From Acidobacteriota bacterium (GTDB lineage: Bacteria > Acidobacteriota > Blastocatellia > RBC074), in NCBI GenBank assembly GCA_018268995.1, contig JAFDVL010000024.1:1-40136 (forward strand): 40,136 bases of DNA, in the 5' to 3' direction. A program made the position numbers and the translations under genes. Shown here piece by piece: positions 7,997 through 18,632 of the stretch (its first letter is position 1; the number at the start of each line of letters is the position of its first letter). The notes under the pieces are model-generated. The model saw only the letters and a program-made list of their open reading frames with translations. It was not told the origin of the DNA and did no database searches.

Positions 7997-9511
7997 ATGT
8001 CTAATCGGAAAAGAGCGTTGTCCCTGGCCGTTATCGGCATTTTTTTTGTCACGACGTTGGTCTATTACGTGTCGCCTCAAAGAACACAGGCTCAACAACA
8101 GGCTCAAATACCCCAAACAGGACAAAGTGATCGTGAAAAGCTGGCGAAAAATCCGCCGCCTTCTGGCACATTGAAAGATCGCCTGGGTAAAGATGACGGC
8201 TATGCGATGACGCTGTTTTTCTCGGCAGATATCGGGGGCAATTTGGAAGTTTGCGGATGCCCGATCCGTCCCCTTGGTGGCATTGCGCGCAGACTTGGGT
8301 ACATTAATGCTTTTCGTCAGCGCAGCCCTGATGCTGCGACGATTATGGTAGATGCCGGGCATATTTTCAGCGATGAGACCAGCGAAAACGGTGAACTGAA
8401 TGCTGATGCCAAATTGATGAATGATTGGATTATACGCGCCAACGAGCAAATGGATCTGGCGGTTGTCAATCTGGCGCATCGTGATTTGAAATATGCGGCA
8501 CGACTGTTTGATGCCAACGCTGTGCTCAAACCCGAAAAATCCGCACTGATTTCTGCCAACATCAAAAAGCCAAATCTCAACCTTGCGCCGTACACCATCA
8601 AAACCGTTACCGCCAAACGCCTGAAGAAACCTGTTCGCCTGGCCTTTATCGGCCTAAGTGAACTACCGCCGGATGACAAAAAAGATGCCTTCGCAAAGCA
8701 GGGATTTAGCTTTGAAGACCCGCTTGAAACCGCCAAAAACACGATGGCGGAAATTAAGGACAAAGCCGACATCAACATCATCGTTGGCTATTTCAAACCG
8801 GGTACGGCGAATAAGCTGGCAACGCAAAACAACGATCTGGATTTGATCATTGCCTATGACGAACGCGGCTTCGTGCATGATCCCAAACAAGTCAACAACG
8901 CGCTGATCTTGTACGCCTCACATCAATCAAAATATTTGGGCGAACTGCGATTTTATGCCGATGCAAGAGGCGAAATTGAAAACTTCACCAATCGCTATGT
9001 CGAACTCGACAGCGTAATCCCCGACGATCCGGCGATGCTCGAAACAACCAAGAAAGCACGCGCGGAAATCGGCATTGTGCAACAACGAATGGCCGAAGAG
9101 TTGGCCGCCGCACACGCCGCAAAAGGCAATCAGACTTCGATTTACGTGACGTCGGAAACCTGTGCGAAATGCCATCAGGACGAATACGACAAATGGAAGC
9201 AAACGCGACATTCGCACGCGTTTGCGGTGCTTGAAGCCAAGAATCGGGCATTTGATAACGCTTGCGTTGGTTGTCATTCTGTCGGCTTCCAGAAACAAGG
9301 CTTCCTGAACATCAAAGCCACACCGCAATTTGCCAATGTCCAATGTGAATCCTGTCACGGCCCTGGCGCAGAACACGCGGCGAAACCACAAAAAGGTTTA
9401 TATAAAACACCTTCGACGCCTTCGATGTGCATCACCTGCCACGACCGCGAAAACAGCCCAGACTTCGTTTTCGCAAAATATTGGCCGCTGATTGCACACG
9501 GCGGGAAATAA
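7997..9511 (+). CDS. Tetraheme cytochrome c fused to phosphoesterase-like domain
   Basis: The ATG at 7997 has AGAGGT six bases upstream and begins a signal peptide (MSNRKRALSL, then hydrophobic to about residue 30), so this start is preferred to the TTG at 7952. The N-terminal half resembles the 5'-nucleotidase/metallophosphoesterase fold (FFSADIGGN, GGIARRLGYI, VDAGHIF), although the usual metal-binding pattern is incomplete. The C-terminal part has four CxxCH heme sites (CAKCH, CVGCH, CESCH, CITCH) in the layout of cytochrome c554-type proteins. It should be periplasmic and carry electrons; the substrate is unknown. The combination is known in UshA-like multiheme proteins of environmental bacteria. 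An unknown gene follows 45 bases downstream in the same direction. Confidence 0.88.
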   Translation: MSNRKRALSLAVIGIFFVTTLVYYVSPQRTQAQQQAQIPQTGQSDREKLAKNPPPSGTLKDRLGKDDGYAMTLFFSADIGGNLEVCGCPIRPLGGIARRLGYINAFRQRSPDAATIMVDAGHIFSDETSENGELNADAKLMNDWIIRANEQMDLAVVNLAHRDLKYAARLFDANAVLKPEKSALISANIKKPNLNLAPYTIKTVTAKRLKKPVRLAFIGLSELPPDDKKDAFAKQGFSFEDPLETAKNTMAEIKDKADINIIVGYFKPGTANKLATQNNDLDLIIAYDERGFVHDPKQVNNALILYASHQSKYLGELRFYADARGEIENFTNRYVELDSVIPDDPAMLETTKKARAEIGIVQQRMAEELAAAHAAKGNQTSIYVTSETCAKCHQDEYDKWKQTRHSHAFAVLEAKNRAFDNACVGCHSVGFQKQGFLNIKATPQFANVQCESCHGPGAEHAAKPQKGLYKTPSTPSMCITCHDRENSPDFVFAKYWPLIAHGGK

Positions 9512-9556
9512 CCAACCAGCACTGCGACCTTACGGAAGCAGGGGAGTTTTGCGGCA

Positions 9557-10099
9557 ATGAATTCTGAAGAGTTTGCACCCGAATTACCAGAGACCACGGC
9601 GACCATATCAGATGCCTATCCAGAGCTTGAAAAACTGAAAGCAGCGAATGAAGCATTGCGCGAAGAAGGAAAAGAATGGCTGCTGACAACACTCGAAAAC
9701 ATCAGCGACGAACTCAATCGCACACTCGCGCCCACCACTGAACCACCAACCACACCGGTCTTACAAATTGGAAGTCAGGACTGGCAATTTGAAGTTGAGA
9801 AAAATGTGATGGTCGGAGAGCGCCTCGGCATCCGTTATCGTGGACAAACCCTAGTTATTGAAGTCGGCTGGCCGCGCACACCGGAACACGGCATCGTCCC
9901 TGATTTAGGCTTGGCGCGAGCGCGTGTCAGTTTCAGCCAAAATGTCATGATTGATCCGATTCTTTTAGATGAATTAACGCTACGGCGCAGCCCAAATGGC
10001 GAAGGGGTAGTTTGGCTTGTGCTGGTGGATCGGACATTACGCGAACAAGTGACGGACGAAAAATTACGCGGATACGTGTATCGCACAACAACCGAGTAA
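9557..10099 (+). CDS. Protein of unknown function
   Basis: 180 residues with no signal peptide or membrane segment. The first ~60 residues are Glu/Leu-rich and probably helical, perhaps a short coiled coil. A Pro/Thr linker (about 60-70) leads to a beta-rich C-terminal domain with regularly spaced hydrophobic strands. GGGGAG about ten bases before the ATG is a reasonable ribosome site. It lies 45 bases after the tetraheme cytochrome gene and may share its transcript. I do not recognise the family and suggest no function. Confidence 0.75.
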   Translation: MNSEEFAPELPETTATISDAYPELEKLKAANEALREEGKEWLLTTLENISDELNRTLAPTTEPPTTPVLQIGSQDWQFEVEKNVMVGERLGIRYRGQTLVIEVGWPRTPEHGIVPDLGLARARVSFSQNVMIDPILLDELTLRRSPNGEGVVWLVLVDRTLREQVTDEKLRGYVYRTTTE

Positions 10100-10345
10100 C
10101 AACCGGGCAACAGATCAATCAACTTGACATGCTGATGTTCAATAGCAGAAAATTGCACCATCTTTTGTAGCGGCTTGATAATAAAGAAAGACACACAGGC
10201 ACCGGCAATTCGCTGTATCAAGCATTTAGAAGTTATGTTGTATTCGCTACGTCATTCATTCCTTGCGCAATTATCACGGCGGATAACGTTTACGTCCTTG
10301 CAGATCAGCTAAACTGAGAAGCAAGTTTCATCGGGAATACTTCTT

Positions 10346-12085
10346 ATGAGAAGAGCAGTCAGTTATTGGGTTGTAGGCTGTATCGTCAGTGCGTGGCTTT
10401 TGTCTCCAATTTCTTCGCCCTCTAATTCGCCTGAAGCGGCAACTTCGCTGGGGCTGATTTCGGGTACAGTAAAAGACGACGCGGGTAAACCTTTAGCAGG
10501 CGCAGTCGTAGCGCTTTTTACCGCGCAGCCAGGGCAAACCATTGGTGGAAGCTTATTGAAGAGTCTAACGACTGATGCAGAAGGACGTTTTAAAGCCAAT
10601 GTCTTGCCGGGAATGTATCGTCTACGAGCTGCGGCTGATGGGTTCCGACCAACGTTCACGTTAATTACGCTTGATACTGCCAACAAAATCACGCATAACT
10701 TTGCATTGCGCCGTGTCGGTTCCATTGTTGAGAGTCGGGGAGATAAAGGTGATTATCGTTGGATTGGGCGGAGTGTTTCACGCAACGTCCTGCATTACCA
10801 CAGCGAAGAAGATTATGAAGAAAGCACCAATCACGCGGTTGCTGCCGAAAACACAACGCCAAAACCGCCGTCAACCTTTCACGGAGTTGTCCAATTCACA
10901 AGCATCAAAGCGGGCGACACAAGTTTTGCAGGAACCAACTTCGCCTTATCTAGTTCCTTTGGTGACAATCTGGAAGTGGCGTTGCTGGGGCAAGGTGGTC
11001 TTGGAAGTGCAGCTCCACAACGAATCGCAGCGATTGCCTCTTTACGCCCACACACCAAGCATCAAGTAACGGCAATGGCAGGCTTCGGACAAATGATGGT
11101 GAGAGATCGCAATGAGCTTCGTCCGCTGGATCAGTTTTCATTTGCAATGACAGATTCCTGGCAAGTAGCAAAGCCGGTATTGCTGATTTACGGCTTCGAT
11201 TACTCAACCTTCACGAATACCTTCGGCAAGGGACGCGATAGCGTGTTGCCGCGTTTTGCAGTGCAATACACCCCCGATGCACGCACAACTTTACGAGCGG
11301 CCCTGAATCCCGGAACAGGCGAGTTACGTCAGACACAAGAAGGATTGAACACAGAAAATATTCAGGCCCGATTTGAATCGCAGTCAGCAGAAATTGCGAT
11401 GGCAGGGAATGCGCCTGTCGTTGATCGCAGCCGCCGATTTGAATTGGGATTTGAGCGCGTGCTGGGCGAGGATGGAGATTCTTCCATCGAAGCAGCCGCC
11501 TTTTATGACATGCTTTCCGGGCACGGCGTTGGCGTCCTGGCATTGCCGCTTGAAGCCTCGCCAGAGACCCAAACCGCTTTCCAGCAGGTTGCCCGACAGG
11601 TGGTCGCAATGAATGGCGCGGCCCGTGGCGTGCGCGTCATGTATGCCAAACACCTGACCGATTATTTGACAGCCTCGGTTGGTTATAGCTTCGGACAGGC
11701 GCAACGTTTCAATGAAGCAGCACTGAACGAACTGACACCAGCCCAAATGTTTACTGGTGGTAATTTTCAAGTTGCCTCAGCCAAGCTTGATCTCAATTTG
11801 ACACATCGCACAGGAACTCGTGTTTCCACAGTCGTTCGCCTTTCGCCCTCTGCTGTGGTCTTTGCGATAGACCCGTTTGCCGGGCGGATGAGCGTGTATG
11901 ACCCCAACGTGAGCATTTACGTCACCCAAATGCTGCCCACTTTCGGTTTGCCCGTGAAGTGTCAGGCATTGGTGGATGTGCGGAATTTGCTCAACCAAAC
12001 CAGTGGTGTCGAAAATGAACGCACGCAATTGCTTGCAGCTCGCCTGCAACGCAGCGTGCGTGGCGCGATTTCGTTCCAATGGTAA
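10346..12085 (+). CDS. Carboxypeptidase-regulatory-like domain / outer-membrane beta-barrel protein
   Basis: 579 residues beginning with a signal peptide (MRRAVSYWVVG, hydrophobic core). Residues about 35-125 form a carboxypeptidase regulatory-like (transthyretin-like) domain: ISGTVKDDAGKPLAGAVVALF, then TDAEGRFKANVLPGMYRLRA. The rest is rich in alternating beta-strand patterns and ends with an aromatic residue (SFQW), as outer-membrane barrels do. It is much shorter than the TonB receptors of this domain order (about 1000 residues) and I see no TonB box or plug motif. It may therefore be a reduced barrel with about 18 or fewer strands. Its ligand is unknown. It stands alone between two gene-free gaps of about 200-250 bases. 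Confidence 0.75.
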   Translation: MRRAVSYWVVGCIVSAWLLSPISSPSNSPEAATSLGLISGTVKDDAGKPLAGAVVALFTAQPGQTIGGSLLKSLTTDAEGRFKANVLPGMYRLRAAADGFRPTFTLITLDTANKITHNFALRRVGSIVESRGDKGDYRWIGRSVSRNVLHYHSEEDYEESTNHAVAAENTTPKPPSTFHGVVQFTSIKAGDTSFAGTNFALSSSFGDNLEVALLGQGGLGSAAPQRIAAIASLRPHTKHQVTAMAGFGQMMVRDRNELRPLDQFSFAMTDSWQVAKPVLLIYGFDYSTFTNTFGKGRDSVLPRFAVQYTPDARTTLRAALNPGTGELRQTQEGLNTENIQARFESQSAEIAMAGNAPVVDRSRRFELGFERVLGEDGDSSIEAAAFYDMLSGHGVGVLALPLEASPETQTAFQQVARQVVAMNGAARGVRVMYAKHLTDYLTASVGYSFGQAQRFNEAALNELTPAQMFTGGNFQVASAKLDLNLTHRTGTRVSTVVRLSPSAVVFAIDPFAGRMSVYDPNVSIYVTQMLPTFGLPVKCQALVDVRNLLNQTSGVENERTQLLAARLQRSVRGAISFQW

Positions 12086-12284
12086 TTCCTCCAAAATCTC
12101 GGAAGCAGGTTCAGAAAAATGAAAACCCGCTCCGTTACTGATTGATTCTAGCCCTGGGTTGTTAATTTAAGTGTTTGGAAATATTACTGAGTAGGCTCAA
12201 TTCCTGCCTGGAATACTATTTGCCTACGCAAGTAATGGAAAAGTCTAACCGTCTGGCAAGGTGCGCAGGCAGGGCTAACCAAAA

Positions 12285-15251
12285 GTGAAAAATAAAATCG
12301 TGGGAACGGCGAAAACACAACCTGGCACAGTCCAATTCACGACGCGGACGCTGCTGTTGTTATTTACATCTGTGCTGGCACTGATTGCGGGTGTTTTTAA
12401 CTTTCGTGATCGCATCACGCAAAAGCCCGTTCCAACCGACGGCGTAACATGGGTAGATAAATCCGGTTGGGGAGTGATCGCGGAAAGCGTCGAAGCCGAC
12501 AGCCCGGCAGATTTAGCAGGCATTTATCCGGGTGATATTCTGGTAGGAATCAATGCCACCGGACATTACGAAGAAGACCCAGAAGAAATTACCGAAGCCC
12601 GCTTTGTCCAACTCCTGCTTGATCAGGTCAAAGACCAAGTCAGTGATTCTCGCCCGCTCAGCTATTACATCGTCCGTAAAAATTCTACCGGTGAAGCCAC
12701 AATACGCGAAGGAATTGCGGATATTACAAGCTTGCAGGCACGTCCGACACATTTGACGCGCGGAACATATCTGGCGCTCATCGGGCTGATCTATCTTGGC
12801 ATCGGGATTTACGTTTTGTTGCTGCAAGGGCGCGCGCCATATGTCCGGCACTTCTTTGTGATTTGCCTGCTGGCGTTCATGGCGCATTTTTATAGCCCAA
12901 CGGAAGAGTTACGTGCGTCATTTGATAAGTTCATAGACCTGGCAGATACATTTGCGCTGATCCTATTAGGACCGACCTTCGTTCATTTCGCGGCGATCTA
13001 TCCCAAACGGACGCATCTTTTTCAGGAACGGCGTTGGGCGGCGTTTCTGCTGTATGCGCCCAGCACCTGTCTGATTTTGGTCGAGACCTGGCTGCATTTT
13101 GAAAAAATCAGGAACCTGATTCCTCACAGTGGCCTTTCGCTCAGCAGCCTGAAGTCATTCCTCGAACGTAGTGAAGCATTGCTCTTCGCCGCAGCAATGA
13201 TTGTCAGTTGCTGGCTGATGATCCGAACCTTCCGCAGCGCGCGTTCGACAACGATTCGACAACAGCTGAAATGGGTACTCTGGGGATTGGGCATCGCAGC
13301 ACTTTCCTTCACTGTATTCTATGTGCCTTCACTGATTGCCAAAACTTCCGGCACAACCTTGTTCCAATCTCTTGCTATCGCTCCCCTGATTTTGATTCCC
13401 ATTACGCTGGGCTATTCGATAGTGCGCTATCGCCTGATGGATGTGGATGTGGTAATGCGGCGGTCAGCAGCGTATCTCGTAACGTATTTGGCGATTGCAT
13501 TAGTATTTGGTTCGGTTACGGCACTGATTTATGAGTTCCTGCGCCCACAACTTCCGCCCGAAGCAACTCTACTGATTGCGGCGATTTTGATGTCTGTTAT
13601 CGCGATGCTCTTCACTCCTGTCAAAAACTGGATGCAAGAGCGCGTGGATCGGATGTTTTACGGCGAAAAATATGATTACCGCATGACGTTGCAGGATTTT
13701 GGGCGCACGCTGTCTTCGACAACAGATCTGGATGTTTTGCTGGACAACCTTGTGCAGCGACTCAAAGCGGTTCTTTCCGTAAAACGTCTTGCTATTTTTG
13801 TAGAAGGACGGCAAGTGGCTTCCGGCTTCAAACTCGTACGCGCAGAAGGACTGGATAAGGAAAACCAACTGCCGACTGAAGTCCTGGAGCGACTTCAGAT
13901 TGAAGGCACCACAGGGATTATTCGCGCGGGAGAACTTGAAACAGAAGGCGAAGAAAGTGAAGAAATATCGCGGCGACGCTTTTATTATTATGTCCCCTGC
14001 GTTGCCCGTTCCCGTGTCGTCGCTGTCATGGCACTGGGTCGAACAGTAGATGGAGCCTTGCTCTCGTCTGAAGATTTGGACTTGTTGCACGCGATTTCAG
14101 GGTATGTGGCAGTTGCTATCGAAAACGCTATGCTTCTGGAGGAACAGGAACGCCGTGCAGACGAACTGGCACAGTTGAAAGAATTCAATGAAAACATTAT
14201 CGAATCCATCAACGTCGGCGTGATGACCGTCAACCTGCAAGGCCGAATCACTAACTGGAACAGTGCGTTGGAAGAGCTTTACGGACTGCCGCGTGAAAAA
14301 GCCGTGGGCAAACGAATTCCCGAAGTTTTTCCGGTGGGGATTGTGAACGCGCTGAAACAGTTCACCGAACGGAGCGAAGTTCACGAACCGATCACCGTCT
14401 ACAAGTTCCGTACGCAATCACTAGATGGCCGCGAACTGACATTGAATATTTCCTTAGCCCCGCTTCATAACAAAGCGGGCGAAATCGAAGGAACGTTGAT
14501 CGCCATCGAAGATGTCACTGCACGGGTAGGTTTAGAACAACAGCTACAGCAAAATGAAAAGCTTTCTTCAATTGGCTTGCTGGCAGCAGGCGTAGCCCAC
14601 GAAGTCAATACGCCGCTTACAGGTATTTCGTCCTATGCCCAGATGTTGCTGCAACAAGTCCCCGAAACCGATCCGCGGCATCAGCTCCTGCAAAAAATTC
14701 ATCGGCAGACATCACGTGCATCCTCCATCGTCAATAATCTCCTGAATTTTGCGCGCGTCAGTGATGTTCGCTTTACGGATGTAGATTTACCGCGCGTTAT
14801 TGATGACACATTGCAGTTACTAGAAGCCCAATTGCGCAACACGAATATTGAAGTCGTTCGCCACTACGACGAATTCTTACCGACGGCCTTTGGGAATGCG
14901 CCCAAACTGCAACAAGTGTTTATGAATTTGATCTTGAACGCTCGTGATGCCATGCCGAATGGAGGGAAATTGGAAATTTCTGTGGCCAACGATGATCATG
15001 CAGCGATTGTGACTTTCCGCGACACTGGCGTGGGAATCTCGGCCAGTAACCTGAGCAAAATTTACGATCCATTCTTCACCACCAAACAAATAGGCCAAGG
15101 AACAGGTTTAGGATTAGCCGTCAGCTTCGGCATCATTCAGGATCACGGTGGTCATATACAAGTGGAAAGCCAGCCAGGCCAGGGCGCAGCTTTTTACATT
15201 TCTGTCCCCTTAGCTTCTACCCGACAACAGCTAGCAACCGCCAGCGATTAA
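12285..15251 (+). CDS. PDZ-membrane-GAF-PAS sensor histidine kinase
   Basis: 988 residues starting at GTG 12285. Domain order: membrane helix at about 19-40; a PDZ-like domain at about 48-130 ([22 protein letters not shown]); a block of about eight membrane helices at 155-450; GAF at about 455-615; PAS at about 628-745; HisKA with the phosphoacceptor His772 ([10 protein letters not shown]); and HATPase with the N box around Asn885, DTGVGIS, and [12 protein letters not shown]. This is the NtrB-like HPK4 architecture. The extracytoplasmic PDZ suggests sensing of exposed protein C-termini or membrane stress (inference). No response regulator gene is adjacent; the next genes encode a TPR protein and a cyclic-di-GMP type protein, so the partner lies elsewhere or the TPR protein plays a role. 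No strong ribosome site was seen. Confidence 0.93.
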   Translation: MKNKIVGTAKTQPGTVQFTTRTLLLLFTSVLALIAGVFNFRDRITQKPVPTDGVTWVDKSGWGVIAESVEADSPADLAGIYPGDILVGINATGHYEEDPEEITEARFVQLLLDQVKDQVSDSRPLSYYIVRKNSTGEATIREGIADITSLQARPTHLTRGTYLALIGLIYLGIGIYVLLLQGRAPYVRHFFVICLLAFMAHFYSPTEELRASFDKFIDLADTFALILLGPTFVHFAAIYPKRTHLFQERRWAAFLLYAPSTCLILVETWLHFEKIRNLIPHSGLSLSSLKSFLERSEALLFAAAMIVSCWLMIRTFRSARSTTIRQQLKWVLWGLGIAALSFTVFYVPSLIAKTSGTTLFQSLAIAPLILIPITLGYSIVRYRLMDVDVVMRRSAAYLVTYLAIALVFGSVTALIYEFLRPQLPPEATLLIAAILMSVIAMLFTPVKNWMQERVDRMFYGEKYDYRMTLQDFGRTLSSTTDLDVLLDNLVQRLKAVLSVKRLAIFVEGRQVASGFKLVRAEGLDKENQLPTEVLERLQIEGTTGIIRAGELETEGEESEEISRRRFYYYVPCVARSRVVAVMALGRTVDGALLSSEDLDLLHAISGYVAVAIENAMLLEEQERRADELAQLKEFNENIIESINVGVMTVNLQGRITNWNSALEELYGLPREKAVGKRIPEVFPVGIVNALKQFTERSEVHEPITVYKFRTQSLDGRELTLNISLAPLHNKAGEIEGTLIAIEDVTARVGLEQQLQQNEKLSSIGLLAAGVAHEVNTPLTGISSYAQMLLQQVPETDPRHQLLQKIHRQTSRASSIVNNLLNFARVSDVRFTDVDLPRVIDDTLQLLEAQLRNTNIEVVRHYDEFLPTAFGNAPKLQQVFMNLILNARDAMPNGGKLEISVANDDHAAIVTFRDTGVGISASNLSKIYDPFFTTKQIGQGTGLGLAVSFGIIQDHGGHIQVESQPGQGAAFYISVPLASTRQQLATASD

Positions 15252-15302
15252 TCCCCTGTAGATATTTTCAATCGTAACCTAATCTTGTTAGGGTTAGATC
15301 AA

Positions 15303-15806
15303 ATGGACTTTGAGCAGGATTTACAAGCCCAGATTCTGAAGGAAGAAGCTACGCATTGGTGGCGTAAGGCCTACGATGCGCAAATGGAAGGGCGCTTTGC
15401 TGAAGCGATCAAAGTGTACACCCAATCCATCGAAATCTATCCGACAGCCGAAGCGTATACCTTCCGCGGTTGGGCTAAGAGTTATCTCGGTCAAATTGAC
15501 GAAGCGATTGAAGATTGCCAGCGCGCAATTAAGGTTGATCCAGAATTTGGCAATCCTTATAACGACATTGGTGCCTATCTAATCCAAAAAGGTGACGATT
15601 TTGGGGCCATTCCCTGGTTGGAAAAAGCACTTCAGGCCAAACGATATGAATGTTATTTCTATGCTCATTTCAATTTAGGACGAATTTATGAAAAGCATGG
15701 GGATTTAATTCGCGCCCTAAACTGTTACAAAGCGGCCTACGACAAAAACCACAATTACACCCAAGCCCTCAAAGCATTTCGGCGGATACAAACTCAGTTG
15801 AGTTGA
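15303..15806 (+). CDS. Tetratricopeptide repeat protein
   Basis: 167 residues, soluble, with about three to four TPR units visible from residue 20. Typical positions are conserved: AEAIKVYTQSIEIYPTAEAY, then DEAIEDCQRAIKVDPEFGNPY, then a third and fourth helix pair. The ATG at 15303 is preferred to the TTG at 15285. It starts about 50 bases after the histidine kinase stop and probably shares its transcript. TPR proteins act as protein-binding scaffolds, so it may connect the kinase to its output, but nothing in the sequence proves that. Confidence 0.88.
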   Translation: MDFEQDLQAQILKEEATHWWRKAYDAQMEGRFAEAIKVYTQSIEIYPTAEAYTFRGWAKSYLGQIDEAIEDCQRAIKVDPEFGNPYNDIGAYLIQKGDDFGAIPWLEKALQAKRYECYFYAHFNLGRIYEKHGDLIRALNCYKAAYDKNHNYTQALKAFRRIQTQLS

Positions 15807-16121
15807 GCCAGTTTTATCTAACGCAAAATCGGTCACTCAGTAGCAACCTCCCGCGCCCTTTCATCTGCCTCGTAAATACCATCATTCAAAGAGATTCTGG
15901 CTTCTTTACGTATCGTGAACTAAGGCATCACAGAGAATTTATCAGACAATTATTATGGGATCGTGAAATGGTTATTCAAAAATGCGTCGCTCTAAGGCTG
16001 GGGTGGGGAGGCAGACGATTGAAGGAAAAGTTCTTGCAGTAAATAGAAGCCACCAAGTCTTGCGAGTGTCTGTCTCTCTGGGCAATGTTCATCAACTGTA
16101 GCTCTTCTGGTTAAGGGTTGG
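15807..16121. other. Gene-free intergenic stretch
   Basis: Between the TPR gene and the HD-GYP/GGDEF gene. An open frame with a TTG start (15803-16042) overlaps the TPR stop but has an Arg-rich, uneven composition and no ribosome site, so it is not called. No hairpin or clear promoter was recognised. Confidence 0.5.
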
Positions 16122-18632
16122 ATGGAGAAAAAAAACGCGCCGACTTATCAAAGCCAAGTATTTCAGTGGGCGGTTATCGTCTGCGGGGGCGTAGTCTGGC
16201 TCGGCTGCCTGGTACAATTACTGCTTCATTCTACCGCTTCAACCTTATTTGAAATTACGCTGTTCACAGTCAGCGTGGTCATGGTCAGTTTCAAACCGGT
16301 GTATATCACTACGCCGGGAAATTCCTTCAGCCACAAACGCCAACTCTCATTTTCTCTTTCTGACCCACTAACGTTTTTGATGCTGGTGCTGTACGGCCCA
16401 GCAGCCGCAGTTACAGCCGCAGGGATTGATGGTCTTATCGCGTCAATGCGCACCGTCAAACGATGGCAAAGCAATGTTTTCACGCTTGGAATGATGGCAG
16501 TTTCAATTTTTGGTGGTGCATATACTTACCTCGCGATTATGCGCTATCAATCATTAGACCCTTTTGCCGGACTGCGGCAATCGGCGCTACGACTGGTATT
16601 GCCGTTATTTGCGATGGCAGCGGTGTATTGCCTGATTAATAGCTGGACTGCCGCAATTCTGCTGGCCTTGCGCTATCGTCGGAACATCCTGCAACAATGG
16701 GTAGACAATCACCTGTGGGTCAATGTGATGTACTTCCCACTGGTGATCGTGGCGGTTGTCCTATACTTTTGCCTGCAACAGTTTGGGTGGATTTCGGTCA
16801 TTAGCGGTGTCCCAGCTTTACTGCTCATTTACTTTTCCTATGAGCAATACAATAAGAAAGTAGAAGAAAAAATTCGCAAGATTGAGGAAATGAATGGTCT
16901 GAACCTCGCCGCCGTCCGATCCCTGGCCTTAGCCATTGATGTGCGAAGCGGTGCAACCACAGGCCATGCGGAACGCGTAAAAATCTATGTGCGCGGGCTG
17001 GCGCGACTTTTCAATCTTTCCGAGCTAGAAACGCAAGCCCTGGAAGCCGGAGCCATGTTACGTGATGTTGGGATGCTTGCGGTGCCTGACCACATCCTGA
17101 CGAAACCCGGTCACCTCACTCCAGCTGAATTTGAAAAGATGAAAATGCACGCGACAGTTGGGGCAGAAATCCTGAGCCAGATCAATTTTCCTTATCCCGT
17201 GGTGCCGATTGTGCGACATCATCATGAACGCTGGGACGGAGAGGGCTATCCTGATGGATTAAAAGGCGAAGAAATCCCCATCACGGCACGCATCCTAAGT
17301 GTCGCAGATTGTTTCGATGCCGCCCGCGAAAACCGACATCACCGCAACGCCATGTCACTGGAGCGAGCCGTTACCTGGCTCCGCGAAAGCGCAGGGAAAC
17401 ACTTCGACCCAGAAGTCGTAGAAGTTTTTATTAAGCACTTACCCGAATTTGAATCTGAAATTGCATCCTGGGTTCAAAGCCGCCAAGGGGTTCAGGCTGA
17501 TTCTCTTAATACACCAGCGGGAAAAATCGCCGAAGCACGAAATCAGGCTGAACCCGAAGGCAATTATGCCAAATCGCTTGAGCAGATTTCCGGCGCACAT
17601 CGTGAAGTTGTAATGCTCTACGAATTAGCGCAAACGGTCGGTCGAAGTCTTTCGCTTCAGGATACCTTGACTGTGCTATTGACGCGCATTGGCGAGCTTG
17701 TGCCAGCGACGACAAGTGCTGTCTTGCTGAAAGAAAAAGAAAGCGATGCGCTGAAAATCGCGCAGGCGCTCGGTGAACAAACCGAAGCATTTCACCAGCG
17801 AGTTGTCGGCACCGGCAAAGGAAATGTGGGATGGGTTTTTGCCAATCAGACGCCCATGTTAAATGCTAAGCCGCAGCCCGACATCAAAGCACTGCATCTG
17901 CCAGCGAATGTAAATTACAAAACATCCCTGATCATTCCATTGACCAAAGAGAATGAGACGCTTGGCACGCTGGCGCTTTACACGAACGAATTAGAACAAT
18001 ATTCCAGCGAGCACATCCGCATCGTCGAAGCCATTGCCAAACTAGCTGGTGATGCGATTGCCAATGCGTTGCATTACGAAGAAACGGAAGCAACCGCTTA
18101 CACGGATCGCTTAACAGGCTTGCCCAATCTGCGCGCCATCCTACGGGCGTTTGACACCGAAACGAATCGCGCGCGGCGAACCAATCAGACCTTTACCTTC
18201 CTGATGATGGATTTGGACGGCTTCAAGAAAATCAATGACACGCTTGGTCATCACGCGGGCGATCTTTTCCTGAAGGAAATTTCCAAACAGATCAAAGCCC
18301 ACGTACGCACGACCGACTTTTTAGGCCGCTACGCAGGAGACGAATTTGTCGCGATTCTGCCCAACACGAAACGGCAGGAAATTGCTGAAATGATCGCACG
18401 CATCAAACACGCTGTGGACAACCATGTCGTCACCACAGAAGACGGCAAGATTGCGCGCGGTGGCATCAGCATCGGTGTAGCAGAATGTGATGGCAATGAA
18501 GTAACCTTGGAAGAGTTAATGTCCAAGGCAGATTCTGCGATGTATGCGGATAAAGCTGAGCGCAAGCGTCGCCAGGCAATATTGCAAAACAACGATCAGG
18601 TAATCCCCTTCCCAATTCGCAAACCCGCCTAA
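16122..18632 (+). CDS. Membrane HD-GYP / GAF / GGDEF protein with degenerate HD motif
   Basis: 836 residues. About 245 N-terminal residues hold roughly six membrane helices. An HD-GYP domain follows (about 265-450), then GAF (about 495-650) and GGDEF (about 660-820). The HD-GYP keeps GH (281-282), His343, HHH (366-368) and GYP (375-377), but where active enzymes have HDIGK it reads RDVGM: Arg314 replaces the metal-binding histidine and Met the lysine. The cyclase motif is AGDEF (738-742), a variant compatible with activity, with an intact RTTD inhibitory site (729-732) five residues upstream. The likely role is cyclic-di-GMP synthesis, with the HD-GYP part acting as a sensor or regulator rather than a phosphodiesterase (inference). 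It overlaps the convergent deacetylase gene by four bases. Confidence 0.92.
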   Translation: MEKKNAPTYQSQVFQWAVIVCGGVVWLGCLVQLLLHSTASTLFEITLFTVSVVMVSFKPVYITTPGNSFSHKRQLSFSLSDPLTFLMLVLYGPAAAVTAAGIDGLIASMRTVKRWQSNVFTLGMMAVSIFGGAYTYLAIMRYQSLDPFAGLRQSALRLVLPLFAMAAVYCLINSWTAAILLALRYRRNILQQWVDNHLWVNVMYFPLVIVAVVLYFCLQQFGWISVISGVPALLLIYFSYEQYNKKVEEKIRKIEEMNGLNLAAVRSLALAIDVRSGATTGHAERVKIYVRGLARLFNLSELETQALEAGAMLRDVGMLAVPDHILTKPGHLTPAEFEKMKMHATVGAEILSQINFPYPVVPIVRHHHERWDGEGYPDGLKGEEIPITARILSVADCFDAARENRHHRNAMSLERAVTWLRESAGKHFDPEVVEVFIKHLPEFESEIASWVQSRQGVQADSLNTPAGKIAEARNQAEPEGNYAKSLEQISGAHREVVMLYELAQTVGRSLSLQDTLTVLLTRIGELVPATTSAVLLKEKESDALKIAQALGEQTEAFHQRVVGTGKGNVGWVFANQTPMLNAKPQPDIKALHLPANVNYKTSLIIPLTKENETLGTLALYTNELEQYSSEHIRIVEAIAKLAGDAIANALHYEETEATAYTDRLTGLPNLRAILRAFDTETNRARRTNQTFTFLMMDLDGFKKINDTLGHHAGDLFLKEISKQIKAHVRTTDFLGRYAGDEFVAILPNTKRQEIAEMIARIKHAVDNHVVTTEDGKIARGGISIGVAECDGNEVTLEELMSKADSAMYADKAERKRRQAILQNNDQVIPFPIRKPA

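Noticed and set aside
12086..12284. Sigma-54 promoter before the histidine kinase
   Set aside because: TGGCAAGGTGCGCAGG resembles the -24 element, but the GG to GC spacing does not fit.
15803..16042. 79-codon frame overlapping the TPR stop
   Set aside because: TTG start, no ribosome site, uneven composition and no recognisable family.
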